A DNA stretch of 64,000 bases from Photobacterium sp. TY1-4 (GCF_025398175.1 NZ_CP099735.1:682001-746000), one strand, 5' to 3'. Positions 8,084 through 17,530 are shown, counted from the first letter of the stretch. Made by a program: numbers and translations. Notes: a model not told the origin generated them from the sequence alone.

Positions 8084-8494
8084 CTAGGTTAGGCGCCCCT
8101 CGCCAAACTTCGGCAGCGGATCCTGAAGCTCACACCAGTTGGCTTTATAATTGGTGTAAATATGAGCATCAACCTGAACCGGAATGTCATCATCAAACGT
8201 GGCGATGGCCAGTTCGATGTCAGCCGCAGAAGCACCTTTGACCCGAAATCCAAGACTTGAGCCGCACACCCGACAGAAGGTACGTACGGTCCCGTTGGGC
8301 GCGGTAAAGTCTTGCAGCGATTGTGTCCCGGCAAGCCACTTCAGTCCGGACACACCAACCAGCGTCCCAAAAGCAGCACCATGAAATTTTCGGCACATAC
8401 TGCAGTGACAATGGACCGCTTTCGGGCTGAATCCATCCACCACAAACCGAACCGCCCCGCACAAACAACTTCCTTTGTAATTCTGACTCACCAA
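8084..8494 (-). CDS. GFA family zinc protein
   Basis: This 136-residue protein has the glutathione-dependent formaldehyde-activating (GFA) fold. Zinc-binding cysteines appear in CLCGAVRF near residue 10, CHCSMCRKFHG near 29 and FCRVCGSSLGF near 73. Family members bind zinc and sometimes glutathione; catalysis in most is unproven. The ATG is followed by VSQNYKGSCLCG, as in many GFA proteins. It stands alone, convergent with the asparagine-synthetase-like gene across a shared terminator. Confidence 0.85.
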   Translation of the reverse strand: MVSQNYKGSCLCGAVRFVVDGFSPKAVHCHCSMCRKFHGAAFGTLVGVSGLKWLAGTQSLQDFTAPNGTVRTFCRVCGSSLGFRVKGASAADIELAIATFDDDIPVQVDAHIYTNYKANWCELQDPLPKFGEGRLT

Positions 8495-8811
8495 ACTCTC
8501 CTTATGATTCCTGAGACCCGATCCGTTTCGATTCTAAGTCATCGTCCCGGCGCTGACCATTCACCTAAGCGGTCAAGCCAACCCAGACGATCACCTCATC
8601 GAGACGATTATCCAATAAAGATACCCCCGATGGCAGTCGCCTGCTGGGATAAAAAAGCGGTTATAAGTGAATGACTTTATGGCAAAAGTCTCATTTCATG
8701 AATTGCGCTCATGCGCAGAAGGCATTAGTCTAAAGTATTCACTCAGTGGTCAATTGAGTCATTGAACCAAGATGTTCAGGGAAAGAACATCCGCAGTACA
8801 GGAACGCTATT
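8495..8811. other. Divergent intergenic region
   Basis: This 317-bp region lies between the GFA gene (minus) and the LysR gene (plus). It must hold both promoters. A short GGTCAATTGA palindromic stretch near 8748 could be part of a LysR site. No gene is seen. Confidence 0.4.
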
Positions 8812-9768
8812 TTGAAAGGATTCGGATTCGATCTCCGGGCGCTGGAGGTCTTTGTTACCACCGCCCAGGCCGGCAATATGACGCTGGCCGCGAACCAGCT
8901 CAGACTCACCCAATCTTCAGTCTCGCAAACTATCTCCGCCCTCGAAAGCAATCTCAATGTTGCGCTGCTTGATCGCAGTGTCCGCCCAATGGAACTCACC
9001 GTGGCCGGCCGGTATTTTTATGATCAGTCGTGCCATTTGCTGTCGCAGGCCGAGAAAACCCACCAGGTAATGTCGAAAGGTGATTTTCAGAAACTCCATC
9101 TGCTGCGCGTGGCTATGGTCGACTCCCTGGCGACCTCGCTGGGCCAGCCGCTGGTCGAAGTCATCAAACGGCATACCGAAAGCTGGACCATCAGCACCGG
9201 GCGCTCCCACATGCATGCCCAGGCCCTGCTGACCCGACATGTCGACATCATTATTTCCGATGATGCCCTGGAAGATAACGCTTTTCTCAGCCGCCACCGC
9301 ATCCTGCGCGAGCCCTTTGTGCTGGTGGTGCCCAGCCGGTTGGCCAAGTCTTATCCGTCGTTCCATCATCTGCTGCGAGAGCTTGATTTTGTCCGCTATA
9401 CCAGCGACTCCCTCATCGGCACCACCATTGAACGCTACCTGCGGCGGCTGGATGTCAATGCCCCTTCGCATATGCAGCTGGATAACACCTTCGCCGTGCT
9501 CTCCAGTGTCGCCGCCGGTTTAGGCTGGACCATCACCACCCCACTCTGCCTGTTTCAGAGCGGCTTAACCCGCGACAAACTGACCTGCCTGCCGCTCCCG
9601 GCCGATGAGCCCCTGCACCGTAATCTGACCCTGGTCAGCCGCCCCAACGAGCTGGGGAAACTCCCGCAAATCCTTGCCGGAGACAGCCGCCAAATCATGA
9701 CCGAAAAATTCCTGCCGGGCGTCTTACGCGAGCTACCCTGGCTGGAAAAAGAGCTAACAGTCGGCTAA
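8812..9768 (+). CDS. LysR family transcriptional regulator of the adjacent amine-utilisation cluster
   Basis: The 318-residue protein has the N-terminal LysR winged helix-turn-helix (LRALEVFVTTAQAGNMTLAA near residue 8, LRLTQSSVSQTISALE near 33) and a C-terminal effector-binding domain. The first codon is TTG at 8812, with AGGA about eight bases upstream; no ATG gives a full HTH domain. It lies 186 bp upstream of and parallel to the permease gene, so it probably controls the permease, ligase, dehydrogenase and amidotransferase genes. The effector is not known; ethanolamine or a gamma-glutamyl derivative is my guess. Confidence 0.85.
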   Translation: MKGFGFDLRALEVFVTTAQAGNMTLAANQLRLTQSSVSQTISALESNLNVALLDRSVRPMELTVAGRYFYDQSCHLLSQAEKTHQVMSKGDFQKLHLLRVAMVDSLATSLGQPLVEVIKRHTESWTISTGRSHMHAQALLTRHVDIIISDDALEDNAFLSRHRILREPFVLVVPSRLAKSYPSFHHLLRELDFVRYTSDSLIGTTIERYLRRLDVNAPSHMQLDNTFAVLSSVAAGLGWTITTPLCLFQSGLTRDKLTCLPLPADEPLHRNLTLVSRPNELGKLPQILAGDSRQIMTEKFLPGVLRELPWLEKELTVG

Positions 9769-9954
9769 ACCCGCCCCAGCAGAAGCGCTGATGCACAGCC
9801 GTCCGGGGCACTTCTGCTGATCACTATTAAAAAAATTAATAGCTCATTGTTAGCGTAATTAATTGTTGTTGCGGTCAATAGAGCGCCGCCTTTATGTTAA
9901 GAACTTGTAACACGAAGTGCGATTGACTCTATTCACCGTTCATAAGGAAATGTT

Positions 9955-11388
9955 ATGTCTAACAGCAATAACCGAGCAGTCGAAAGTGAAGCAGGAACTG
10001 ACGACTATTTGAGTAAGCGTCAGTTAAAAAAAGGCGTGGCCGGCTGGGTCCTTCTCGCCAGCCTCGGCGTCTCATATGTGATTTCCGGTGATTTCGCCGG
10101 ATGGAACTTTGGTCTGGAGCGCGCAGGTTTTGGGGGCATGCTGTTAGCCACCATCATCATGGGCCTGATGTACATGTGTCTGGTTCTCAGTCTGGCTGAA
10201 ATGTCATCCTCCATCCCGACCGCCGGGGGCGGCTACAGTTTTGCCCGCCGCGCCCTGGGTCCGCTGGGGGGCTTTCTCACCGGCACGGCAATCCTGCTGG
10301 AATACGCCATTGCACCCGCCGCCATTGCCATATTCATCGGCGGTTACGTCAACGAGCTGATCGGCATCGACGGCCCTGTGGTGTATGCCGGGTTTTACTG
10401 CGTCTTCGTCGGGATCCACCTCTGGGGTGCCGGAGAAGCGCTGCGCATTATGATGGGGATTACCGTACTCGCCGTCATTGCGATTGTCGTGTTTGTCCTG
10501 GGGATGTTGCCGCATTTTGATGTCAATAACCTTTTCACCATCCCAGCAAACCCGGATGTCGCCGGTGCCAGTGCTTTCCTGCCTGAAGGGTATGTCGGGA
10601 TCTGGGCTGCGCTGCCATTTGCCATGTGGCTGTTCCTGGCTGTTGAAGGGGTGCCACTGGCCGCCGAAGAAGCCAGTAACCCGGCCAAGGATATGCCACG
10701 CGGCATCATTGCTTCGATGGTCATTCTGCTGATCTTTGCCGCTGCTGTCCTGTTCCTGGTCCCGGGTGGTGCGGGTGCCGAAGCGATGAAATCACACAGT
10801 GCGCCGTTGGTGGGAGCGTTGCAGTTTGTCTACGGCGCCGATTCCATGGCCGCCAAGTTCGTCAACATCGTCGGCCTGTTCGGTCTGATCGCCAGCTTCT
10901 TCTCCATCATCTACGCCTACTCGCGTCAGGTGTTTGCCCTGTCCCGCGCCGGTTATCTGCCCCGCTTCCTGTCGCTGTCCGGTGAGCGCAAGGTGCCGGT
11001 CTGGGCACTGATTGTCCCGGGGATCCTCGGCTTTCTGCTTTCACTGACCGGCGAAGGTGACCTGATGATCACCATGGCTGTCTTCGGTGCCACGGTTTCT
11101 TACGCCCTGATGAGCCTGTCGCACATCATCCTACGCCGTAAAGAGCCACAGCTGGCGCGTCCGTACAAAACACCGGGCGGTACCCTGACTTCAGGTATTG
11201 CGCTGGTGCTATCGCTGATTGCCCTGGCATCGACCTTCGTGGTCAGCACCCAGGCCGCCCTGTGGTCAGCCCTGTTCTATGTCGTCATGCTGACGTACTT
11301 CTTGCTCTACAGCCGCCACCGCATCGTGGCCAACGCGCCAGAAGAAGAATTTGCCCTGATTGCCAACGCAGAATCAGAGCTGAGTTAA
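9955..11388 (+). CDS. APC-superfamily permease, probable ethanolamine permease (Eat-like)
   Basis: This 477-residue integral inner-membrane protein has about 12 hydrophobic segments and the APC family start GVAGWVLLASLGVSYVISGD, followed by AEMSSSIPTAGGGYSFARRALG near residue 82. The PLAAEEASNPAKDMPRG loop near 235 is characteristic of amino-acid/ethanolamine permeases. It is the first gene after the LysR regulator and is followed by a ligase and oxidation enzymes that suit an amino-alcohol substrate. Ethanolamine specificity is inferred from overall resemblance to Eat permeases and from the neighbours; another amine is possible. AAGGAAATGTTATG gives a good ribosome-binding site. Confidence 0.8.
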   Translation: MSNSNNRAVESEAGTDDYLSKRQLKKGVAGWVLLASLGVSYVISGDFAGWNFGLERAGFGGMLLATIIMGLMYMCLVLSLAEMSSSIPTAGGGYSFARRALGPLGGFLTGTAILLEYAIAPAAIAIFIGGYVNELIGIDGPVVYAGFYCVFVGIHLWGAGEALRIMMGITVLAVIAIVVFVLGMLPHFDVNNLFTIPANPDVAGASAFLPEGYVGIWAALPFAMWLFLAVEGVPLAAEEASNPAKDMPRGIIASMVILLIFAAAVLFLVPGGAGAEAMKSHSAPLVGALQFVYGADSMAAKFVNIVGLFGLIASFFSIIYAYSRQVFALSRAGYLPRFLSLSGERKVPVWALIVPGILGFLLSLTGEGDLMITMAVFGATVSYALMSLSHIILRRKEPQLARPYKTPGGTLTSGIALVLSLIALASTFVVSTQAALWSALFYVVMLTYFLLYSRHRIVANAPEEEFALIANAESELS

Positions 11389-11520
11389 TCCAGGACAACA
11401 AACAACAACATTAAATAAGGCGCGGCGCATGGAAGCCGAACCCAGAAAGTTTCCGCGAGCGCGCCTTCACCAACAGTCACACTGGCTCAGGAACGAGCCC
11501 TCAGAACGATAGAGGTACAC

Positions 11521-12888
11521 ATGGAACCAAGAGACGTAAAGACAATCGCAGATGCGATGGCAATTGTGGAAGAGCGCCAACTGACCCATATTAAAGTCGG
11601 GATCTTTGATAATGACGGGATCATGCGCGGCAAGTACATGTCGAAGGCCAAGTTCTTCTCTTCCCTGGAAAACGGGTTCGCGTTTTGTGACGTTGTTTTA
11701 GGGTGGGATTCCAAAGATCAGCTGTACGACAATACCCAATACACCGGCTGGCATACCGGCTATCCGGATGCCCCGGTACGCATTCTGCCGCACACCTGTC
11801 GTGAGGTATTTGAAGAAGACGGCATGTTGTTGTTTATCGCCGAGTTCGACGGCGAAGCCGCCAAAGTCTGCCCACGCGGTGCCCTAAACCGCATTCAGGA
11901 AAAAGCGGACGGCATGGGCTTTGAAGCCTTTGCGGCGCTGGAATATGAATTCTTCATGTTTAATGAAACCCCGCATTCGGCGCGTGAAAAAGGTTTCCGT
12001 AACCTGCAGCCGATCACCCCGGACTGGTTCGGCTATTCGATGATCCGCAACTCCGTCCATGCCGATCTCTACCAGGCGATTCTGGGCATGGCCGAACAAA
12101 TGGACTTCCCAATCGAAGGGATCCACTCCGAAACCGGCCCCGGCGTGCTGGAAGCCGCTTTGGCCGTCGACAGCGCCGCTTCAGCTGCCGACAAAGCCGC
12201 CCTGTTCAAAACCTTCATGAAGGTCCTGGCCCAAAAACGTGATTTGATGGCCACCTTCATGGCCAAGTGGTCCGGTGACTACCCAGGCCAGAGCGGCCAT
12301 ATTCATGTGTCGCTGAAAAACAAAGACGGTTCTTCAGCGTTTTACGACAGCACGCAGCCCAACACCATGAGCAAACTGCAGCGCCACTTCCTGGCCGGGC
12401 AGCAACGGCTGATGCCGGAGTTCCTGTGTCTGATTGCACCAACCATCAACAGCTACACCCGGATGATCCCCGGCTTCTGGGCGCCGACCCACGCGACCTG
12501 GGGCGTTGAAAACCGCACCACTGCCCTGCGCGTGATCCCGGGCTCAGAAAAATCCCAACGGATCGAGCACCGCCTCGGTGCTGCCGATGCCAACCCGTAT
12601 CTGTCGCTGGCCGCTGCACTCGCTTCCGGTCTGTACGGCATCATGCAGGAGTGGGAGCCGGGCGAGCAGGTGATCGGCAATGCCTATGATCAGCAACATG
12701 CGCCAGAATTAGAATTACCACGCACACTGTGGGAAGCCGCGCAACGCTTCAAGCAATCCGAGGCCGCCCGGACCATGTTCGGCGATGAGTTCGTTGATCA
12801 CTTTGCCGCCAGCCGAGAGTGGGAAGAACGCGAATTCAGAAAGCATGTCACCGATTGGGAAATGGACCGTTACTTCGAAATCATTTAA
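11521..12888 (+). CDS. Glutamine-synthetase-like gamma-glutamyl-amine ligase (PuuA/GlnA4-like)
   Basis: The 455-residue protein has the glutamine synthetase catalytic fold. ALEYEFFMF (metal-binding glutamate) lies near residue 140, SETGPGVLEAAL near 201, SGHIHVSL near 257 and VENRTTALRVIPGS near 328. It is closer in type to PuuA, which joins glutamate to putrescine, than to housekeeping GlnA, and lacks an obvious adenylylation site. With an ethanolamine-type permease before it and an alcohol dehydrogenase after it, the likely reaction is ATP-dependent synthesis of gamma-glutamylethanolamide, as described for Streptomyces GlnA4. That substrate is an inference. It is separated from the next start by 11 bp. 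Confidence 0.85.
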   Translation: MEPRDVKTIADAMAIVEERQLTHIKVGIFDNDGIMRGKYMSKAKFFSSLENGFAFCDVVLGWDSKDQLYDNTQYTGWHTGYPDAPVRILPHTCREVFEEDGMLLFIAEFDGEAAKVCPRGALNRIQEKADGMGFEAFAALEYEFFMFNETPHSAREKGFRNLQPITPDWFGYSMIRNSVHADLYQAILGMAEQMDFPIEGIHSETGPGVLEAALAVDSAASAADKAALFKTFMKVLAQKRDLMATFMAKWSGDYPGQSGHIHVSLKNKDGSSAFYDSTQPNTMSKLQRHFLAGQQRLMPEFLCLIAPTINSYTRMIPGFWAPTHATWGVENRTTALRVIPGSEKSQRIEHRLGAADANPYLSLAAALASGLYGIMQEWEPGEQVIGNAYDQQHAPELELPRTLWEAAQRFKQSEAARTMFGDEFVDHFAASREWEEREFRKHVTDWEMDRYFEII

Positions 12889-12899
12889 GGAAGCGCATC

Positions 12900-14288
12900 A
12901 TGACAACCATGCAACACACAGTCTCGCCGGTGGACGGCAGCGTGTATGTCAGCCGTGAGCTGGCAACCCAACCCGAAATTCAGCGCACGCTGGACAATGC
13001 CCAGCACGCACAAAAAAGCTGGGCGGCCACCGCCCTCACCGAGCGTCAGGCGATTTGCAGCAAAGCTGTCGACTGGTTTGAAGCCCATAAAGATGAAATC
13101 GGTCAGGAGCTGACCTGGCAAATGGGCCGTCCGATCCGCTATACCGCCGGTGAAGTCGGCGGTCTGGCCGAGCGAGCCCGTTATATGATCGAAGCCAGCG
13201 ATCAGGCCCTTGCGCCGCTGGTGCTGCCGGAAAAACCCGGCTTCACCCGCTACATCAAACGTGAGCCGGTCGGCGTGGTCTTGGTGATCGCCCCCTGGAA
13301 CTACCCGTATCTTACGGCGGTCAATGCCATCGTTCCGGCGCTGCTGGCGGGCAACAGCGTGGTGCTGAAGCATTCGGCGCAAACGCCGCTGTGTGCCGAA
13401 CGTTTCGTTGAGGCGTTCAAAGCCGCCGGATTACCGGATGGCGTGTTCCAGTACCTGCATCTCAGCCATGATGACACCCAATCCATCATCCAGTCTGATG
13501 AAGTTAATTACGTGGCGTTCACCGGCTCGGTTCAGGGCGGTGCCCATGTCGAGCGCGCCGCCGCCGGGCGCTTTATCGGCGTCGGGCTGGAACTGGGCGG
13601 CAAAGACCCGGCCTATGTACGTGAAGATGCCGATCTGGATGTCGCAGTCGAAACCACCATTGACGGTGCATTCTTCAATTCAGGCCAGTCCTGCTGCGGG
13701 ATTGAGCGCATTTACGTGCATCACAGCCGCTATGATGCATTTGTCGACAAAGCCGTGGCGCTTGTGAAGCAATACAAACTCGGCCGCCCGGACGATCCGG
13801 AGACCACGCTGGGCCCTGTGGTGCGAACCGGTGCCGCCGATTTCGTTCGTGGCCAGATCCAGGACGCGGTGGCGCAGGGCGCGATTGCCCACATCGATGA
13901 AACCCATTTCCCGGCCAGTGAAGCTGGTACACCATATCTGACACCGCAGGTGCTGACCAACGTAGATCACAGCATGCGAGTAATGCATGAGGAATCATTC
14001 GGCCCGGTGGTTGGGATCATGAAAGTCGACAGTGACGCGCAGGCGATTGCATTGATGAACGACAGTGATTTTGGCCTCACCGCCAGCATCTTTACCAACG
14101 ACATCCCGACTGGGGTCGATCTGGGCGAGCAACTGGAAACCGGCACCTTCTTTATCAACCGGTGTGACTACTTGGACCCGGCGCTGGCCTGGACCGGGGT
14201 GAAGCAATCCGGCCGCGGCTGCACCCTGTCGCAGCTCGGCTTCGATGCCTTTACCCGGCCGAAGTCATTCCATATCAAACAGCTTTAA
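12900..14288 (+). CDS. NAD(P)-dependent aldehyde dehydrogenase of the gamma-glutamyl-amine cluster
   Basis: This 462-residue aldehyde dehydrogenase has the family motifs in order: VLVIAPWNYP near residue 123, LKHSAQTP near 157, FTGSVQGG near 207, general base GLELGGKD near 230, and the catalytic cysteine in NSGQSCCGIERI near 263. I start at the ATG at 12900, preceded by AAGGAAG; the open frame extends upstream into the preceding ligase gene but that part is a shadow. The proposed role is oxidation of gamma-glutamyl-aminoacetaldehyde to gamma-glutamylglycine, analogous to PuuC. It could also act as the missing DoeC (aspartate-semialdehyde dehydrogenase), but its operon context argues for the former. 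Confidence 0.85.
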   Translation: MTTMQHTVSPVDGSVYVSRELATQPEIQRTLDNAQHAQKSWAATALTERQAICSKAVDWFEAHKDEIGQELTWQMGRPIRYTAGEVGGLAERARYMIEASDQALAPLVLPEKPGFTRYIKREPVGVVLVIAPWNYPYLTAVNAIVPALLAGNSVVLKHSAQTPLCAERFVEAFKAAGLPDGVFQYLHLSHDDTQSIIQSDEVNYVAFTGSVQGGAHVERAAAGRFIGVGLELGGKDPAYVREDADLDVAVETTIDGAFFNSGQSCCGIERIYVHHSRYDAFVDKAVALVKQYKLGRPDDPETTLGPVVRTGAADFVRGQIQDAVAQGAIAHIDETHFPASEAGTPYLTPQVLTNVDHSMRVMHEESFGPVVGIMKVDSDAQAIALMNDSDFGLTASIFTNDIPTGVDLGEQLETGTFFINRCDYLDPALAWTGVKQSGRGCTLSQLGFDAFTRPKSFHIKQL

Positions 14289-14404
14289 TCACGTTCGGTT
14301 TCACTAAAGCAAAGCAAAGCAACTGAACCAAACGACAGCAGAATAAAATGATCATATAAGCCGCCGCGCTGAACCGGTGTCAGCGCGGCGACAAGGAGAG
14401 CCTC

Positions 14405-15574
14405 ATGCAATTGCAAGGAAATTGGAACTATCCGACCGCCATCTCCGTGGGCGAAAACAGTCTGAACCAAATTGGCCAGGCCTGCCGACAAGCAGGGATC
14501 ACCAAAGCGCTGCTGGTGACCGATCCGGGCCTGGCCGAGTTACCAATGGTGGCTAACACCGTCTCACTGTGCCGTGACGCCGGCATTGGATGCGAGATTT
14601 TCAGCCGCGTCCAGGGTAATCCGACCGGCGAGAACGTCGAGGATGGCCTGCAAGTGTACCGTCAGGGTGGCTTTGACGGCGTCATCGCTTTTGGTGGCGG
14701 CTCCAGTCTGGATGCCGCCAAAGCTATTGCTCTGATGGCTGGTCAATCCCTGCCTCTATGGGCATTTGAAGATGTCGGTGATAACTGGCTGCAGGCCGAT
14801 GAAGCCGGGATCGCGCCGGTCATCGCCATTCCGACCACCGCAGGCACCGGCTCTGAAGTCGGTCGTGCGTCGGTGATCACCGACACCCAGAACCATGTCA
14901 AAAAGATCATCTTCCATCCGAAGATGCTACCGGTCAAAGTGTTGCTCGACCCGCAGGTAACCACCGGCTTGCCGCCCCATATTACCGCCGCCACCGGGAT
15001 GGATGCTCTGTCACACAACCTCGAAGCCTTCTGCGCCACCAGCTACCACCCGATGGCCGAAGGGATCGCCCTTGAAGGGATCCGCCTGATTAAAGACTAC
15101 CTGCCGATCGCGGTTACTCAGGGCGATAATCTGGAAGCACGCACCCAGATGCTGGTCGCTTCGAGCATGGGGGCGACTGCTTTCCAACGCGGCTTGGGCG
15201 GCATGCATGCCATTGCCCACACGCTGGGCGCTCTGTACAACAAGCACCACGGCCTGTTAAATGCCATTCTGATGCCTTACGTGCTGGTGGCCAACCGCAG
15301 TGTGATTGAAGACAAAATCACCAATCTGGCCCGCTACCTGAATTTAGACAACCCGGGCTTTGATAGCTTCATGACGTGGATCCTCGACCTGCGCGCCGAG
15401 CTGAAGATCCCGCATACCCTGGCGGAGATCGATATCACCATTGAAGAAGCCCAACGTGTGGGCGAGATGGCCGTGGCCGACCCTTCCGCAGGCGGTAACC
15501 CGATCCAATTTTCAGCCGCCGAATACAGCCGCATCTTTACTGATGCCGTGATGGGGCGACTGACTGAATCTTAG
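14405..15574 (+). CDS. Iron-containing (group III) alcohol dehydrogenase
   Basis: The 389-residue product has the nucleotide-binding GGGSSLDAAKAIAL near residue 98 and PTTAGTGSEV near 143. The metal-binding region comprises GMDALSHNLEAF near 200 and GLGGMHAIAHTLGALYNKHHG near 264-284, which supplies the histidine ligands. It sits inside the permease-ligase-ALDH-amidotransferase cluster, 6 bp before the amidotransferase, so it is clearly co-transcribed. An alcohol dehydrogenase at this step suggests the ligase product carries a free hydroxyl, as gamma-glutamylethanolamide does. The AAGGAGAGCCTC before the ATG is a strong ribosome-binding site. Confidence 0.88.
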   Translation: MQLQGNWNYPTAISVGENSLNQIGQACRQAGITKALLVTDPGLAELPMVANTVSLCRDAGIGCEIFSRVQGNPTGENVEDGLQVYRQGGFDGVIAFGGGSSLDAAKAIALMAGQSLPLWAFEDVGDNWLQADEAGIAPVIAIPTTAGTGSEVGRASVITDTQNHVKKIIFHPKMLPVKVLLDPQVTTGLPPHITAATGMDALSHNLEAFCATSYHPMAEGIALEGIRLIKDYLPIAVTQGDNLEARTQMLVASSMGATAFQRGLGGMHAIAHTLGALYNKHHGLLNAILMPYVLVANRSVIEDKITNLARYLNLDNPGFDSFMTWILDLRAELKIPHTLAEIDITIEEAQRVGEMAVADPSAGGNPIQFSAAEYSRIFTDAVMGRLTES

Positions 15575-15579
15575 GAGGA

Positions 15580-16296
15580 ATGGACGTGAAGATCGGAATC
15601 TTACAATGTGACGACGTCACAGCCGAGCTGCAACCGCAACATAACAACTATCCGGCGATGTTTAAGTCGCTATTACACCAACAGGATGAAACGCTGGAGC
15701 TGGTCTTCTACCGGGCGCTGGACGGGGAATTACCGCAAGATGTAGATGAATGCGATGTCTATATGACCACCGGCAGCCGCCACAGTGTCAACGACCCGTT
15801 TCCCTGGATTGATGACTTGCTGGGATTCATTCGCGAGTTGCATCAGCAGCAGAAAAAGCTGGTCGGGATCTGTTTTGGCCACCAGCTGATTGCCAAGGCG
15901 CTGGGCGGTGAAGTAATTCAGGCGCCTCAGGGCTGGGGCGTTGGCGTCGCAACGCATGAAATGCGGCAAACACCGGACTGGCTCAATGAAGGGACCACCG
16001 TCCCGGAAACCCTGTCGCTGGTCGTCAGCCATCAGGATCAGGTGGCCAAACTGCCGGAACATACCCAGGTGCTTGCCGGCAGTACTTTCTGCCCGAATGC
16101 GATGATCCAGGTCGGGCAGCACCTGCTCGGGATTCAGGGCCACCCGGAGTTCAGCAAAGCCTACTCGAAAGATCTGATGCACTTTCGCCAGCACCTGCTG
16201 CCGCCTCAGGTCCTCGACGACGGCCTGACTTCGCTGGCAAAACCGGTCGACAGCGAACGCGTCACCGGCTGGATCCTCGACTTCCTGCGGGCATAA
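15580..16296 (+). CDS. Class I glutamine amidotransferase-like hydrolase
   Basis: The 238-residue protein is a stand-alone class I amidotransferase of the GMP-synthase-like type. The nucleophile cysteine lies in VGICFGHQLIAKALGGE near residue 93 and the His-x-Glu pair in LGIQGHPEFSKAY near 187, so the triad is complete. In the Puu pathway PuuD hydrolyses the gamma-glutamyl bond at the end; here the equivalent step would release glycine and glutamate from gamma-glutamylglycine. Sequence type differs from PuuD, so the role rests on position as last gene of the cluster. GGAGGA before the ATG supports the start. A strong terminator follows. Confidence 0.85.
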   Translation: MDVKIGILQCDDVTAELQPQHNNYPAMFKSLLHQQDETLELVFYRALDGELPQDVDECDVYMTTGSRHSVNDPFPWIDDLLGFIRELHQQQKKLVGICFGHQLIAKALGGEVIQAPQGWGVGVATHEMRQTPDWLNEGTTVPETLSLVVSHQDQVAKLPEHTQVLAGSTFCPNAMIQVGQHLLGIQGHPEFSKAYSKDLMHFRQHLLPPQVLDDGLTSLAKPVDSERVTGWILDFLRA

Positions 16297-16350
16297 TGCA
16301 GCGAACGAGATCATAGGTACTCCCTCATCCGCCAATGGACCAATATCAAA

Positions 16351-16380
16351 AAACACTGAGCGCACCGGCGCTCAGTGTTT
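16351..16380 (+). terminator. Rho-independent terminator of the amine cluster
   Basis: A perfect 13-bp stem, AAACACTGAGCGC with its complement, around a 4-base loop ends in GTTTTCT. It closes the 9955-16296 operon. Confidence 0.9.
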
Positions 16381-16488
16381 TCTAAGTTCGATCGCACATA
16401 CACCACCGAAATTATCCCCCATGTTTACTATGCATCGCAATGCGTTATAGTCTGATACTCATTTCAGTGAAAACCATGGTCAGCGCCA

Positions 16489-16854
16489 ATGAAAAATCTT
16501 AATCCGATTGAAATCAAAAGTTTTGTCCCGGCAAAAGACTTTGAATGCTCCAAACGTTTCTATCAAGCCTTAGGGTTTGAGCTGGCCTCAGAATTCGGGG
16601 ACGTGGCCTATTTCAATAAAGGCCACTGCGCTTTTCTGTTACAGGACTTCTATGAGCCAAGCCACAGTCAAAACTTCATGATGCACTTGCTGGTTGAAGA
16701 TGCCCAAAGCTGGTTCGAGCATGTTGAAAGTCTGGATTTAGCGGCGCAATTTGACGCCAAAGTCACCCCGCTGGTGCATCAGCCATGGGGCATGCTGGAG
16801 TTTTGTATCATCGACCCCAGCGGCGTGTTATGGCGTATTGCAGAAAATCAGTAA
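16489..16854 (+). CDS. VOC superfamily (glyoxalase/bleomycin-resistance fold) protein
   Basis: The 121-residue single-domain protein has the paired beta-alpha-beta-beta-beta pattern. SFVPAKDFECSKRFYQALGF near residue 11 is the family's opening helix, and the C-terminal WGMLEFCIIDPSGVLWRI carries the conserved glutamate and DPSG turn. VOC proteins bind divalent metal and act as glyoxalases, dioxygenases or antibiotic-binding proteins; nothing here decides which. It is 96 bp upstream of the DUF6817 gene on the same strand, probably in one transcript. Confidence 0.85.
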   Translation: MKNLNPIEIKSFVPAKDFECSKRFYQALGFELASEFGDVAYFNKGHCAFLLQDFYEPSHSQNFMMHLLVEDAQSWFEHVESLDLAAQFDAKVTPLVHQPWGMLEFCIIDPSGVLWRIAENQ

Positions 16855-16950
16855 GCCTTTCCAGCATGGTCATCTACGGGAGCTTTCGGCAACCAGATTC
16901 GATAAACGCATGACCAAAACCACTCAAAAGAACGATCAACAGGAACCGTC

Positions 16951-17511
16951 ATGGACAGACAATTTGAACAGCTCCGGGCCCTGGGTGCCGGAGATTTTCA
17001 GCATTTAAATGGCTCCTTGATTGCCCATCTCAAAGAGACTGAATCGATCCTGGCGAGCTGGGGAGCCGATGAAACGTTACGCGTCGCCGGGCTATACCAC
17101 GCCGCTTACGGCACGGCAGGATTTCAGGAAAACATGGTCTCCCTCACCCGGCGCTCAGAAATCGCCATGATTATCGGCGAGGCGGCTGAAGCCCTGGTGT
17201 ATTTATATTGCTCATGCGATCGGGACTCCGTTTTCCCGCAGTTTTCTTGCTCGCAAGATAAACCCATCGTATTTAAAGACCGCTTTACCGGCACCCGCTT
17301 CCCGTTAACCGATGAGCAGGCCAAACCCTTTTGCGAACTGACGGTCGCCAATGAGCTGGAGCTGGTTTACGCAAGCGAATCGTTTAAACAGCAGTATGGT
17401 GCGGAGTTGTTCAGTTTGTTTGAGGCCATGACCCCTAACCTCAGCGACAAGGCAACCGCAGCATATCGGGCTGCTCTTGCCGAGTTTGCAGTACCTCTCC
17501 AACCGGACTGA
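16951..17511 (+). CDS. DUF6817-type hypothetical protein
   Basis: This 186-residue cytosolic protein resembles the DUF6817 family. Histidine-containing segments HLNGSLIAHLKETESILASW near residue 18 and VAGLYHAAYGTAGF near 44 recall an HD-domain-like metal site. The second half has CELTVANELELVYA and no membrane segment or signal peptide. Function is unknown. It follows the VOC gene and is followed by a strong terminator. Confidence 0.7.
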   Translation: MDRQFEQLRALGAGDFQHLNGSLIAHLKETESILASWGADETLRVAGLYHAAYGTAGFQENMVSLTRRSEIAMIIGEAAEALVYLYCSCDRDSVFPQFSCSQDKPIVFKDRFTGTRFPLTDEQAKPFCELTVANELELVYASESFKQQYGAELFSLFEAMTPNLSDKATAAYRAALAEFAVPLQPD

Positions 17512-17530
17512 TTTTCAGGCGTCATCACAA

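Noticed and set aside
5630..8494. Lasso-peptide or similar RiPP cluster around the asparagine-synthetase-like gene
   Set aside because: No precursor peptide, transglutaminase-like protease (McjB type) or exporter is present; only the ligase resembles such systems.
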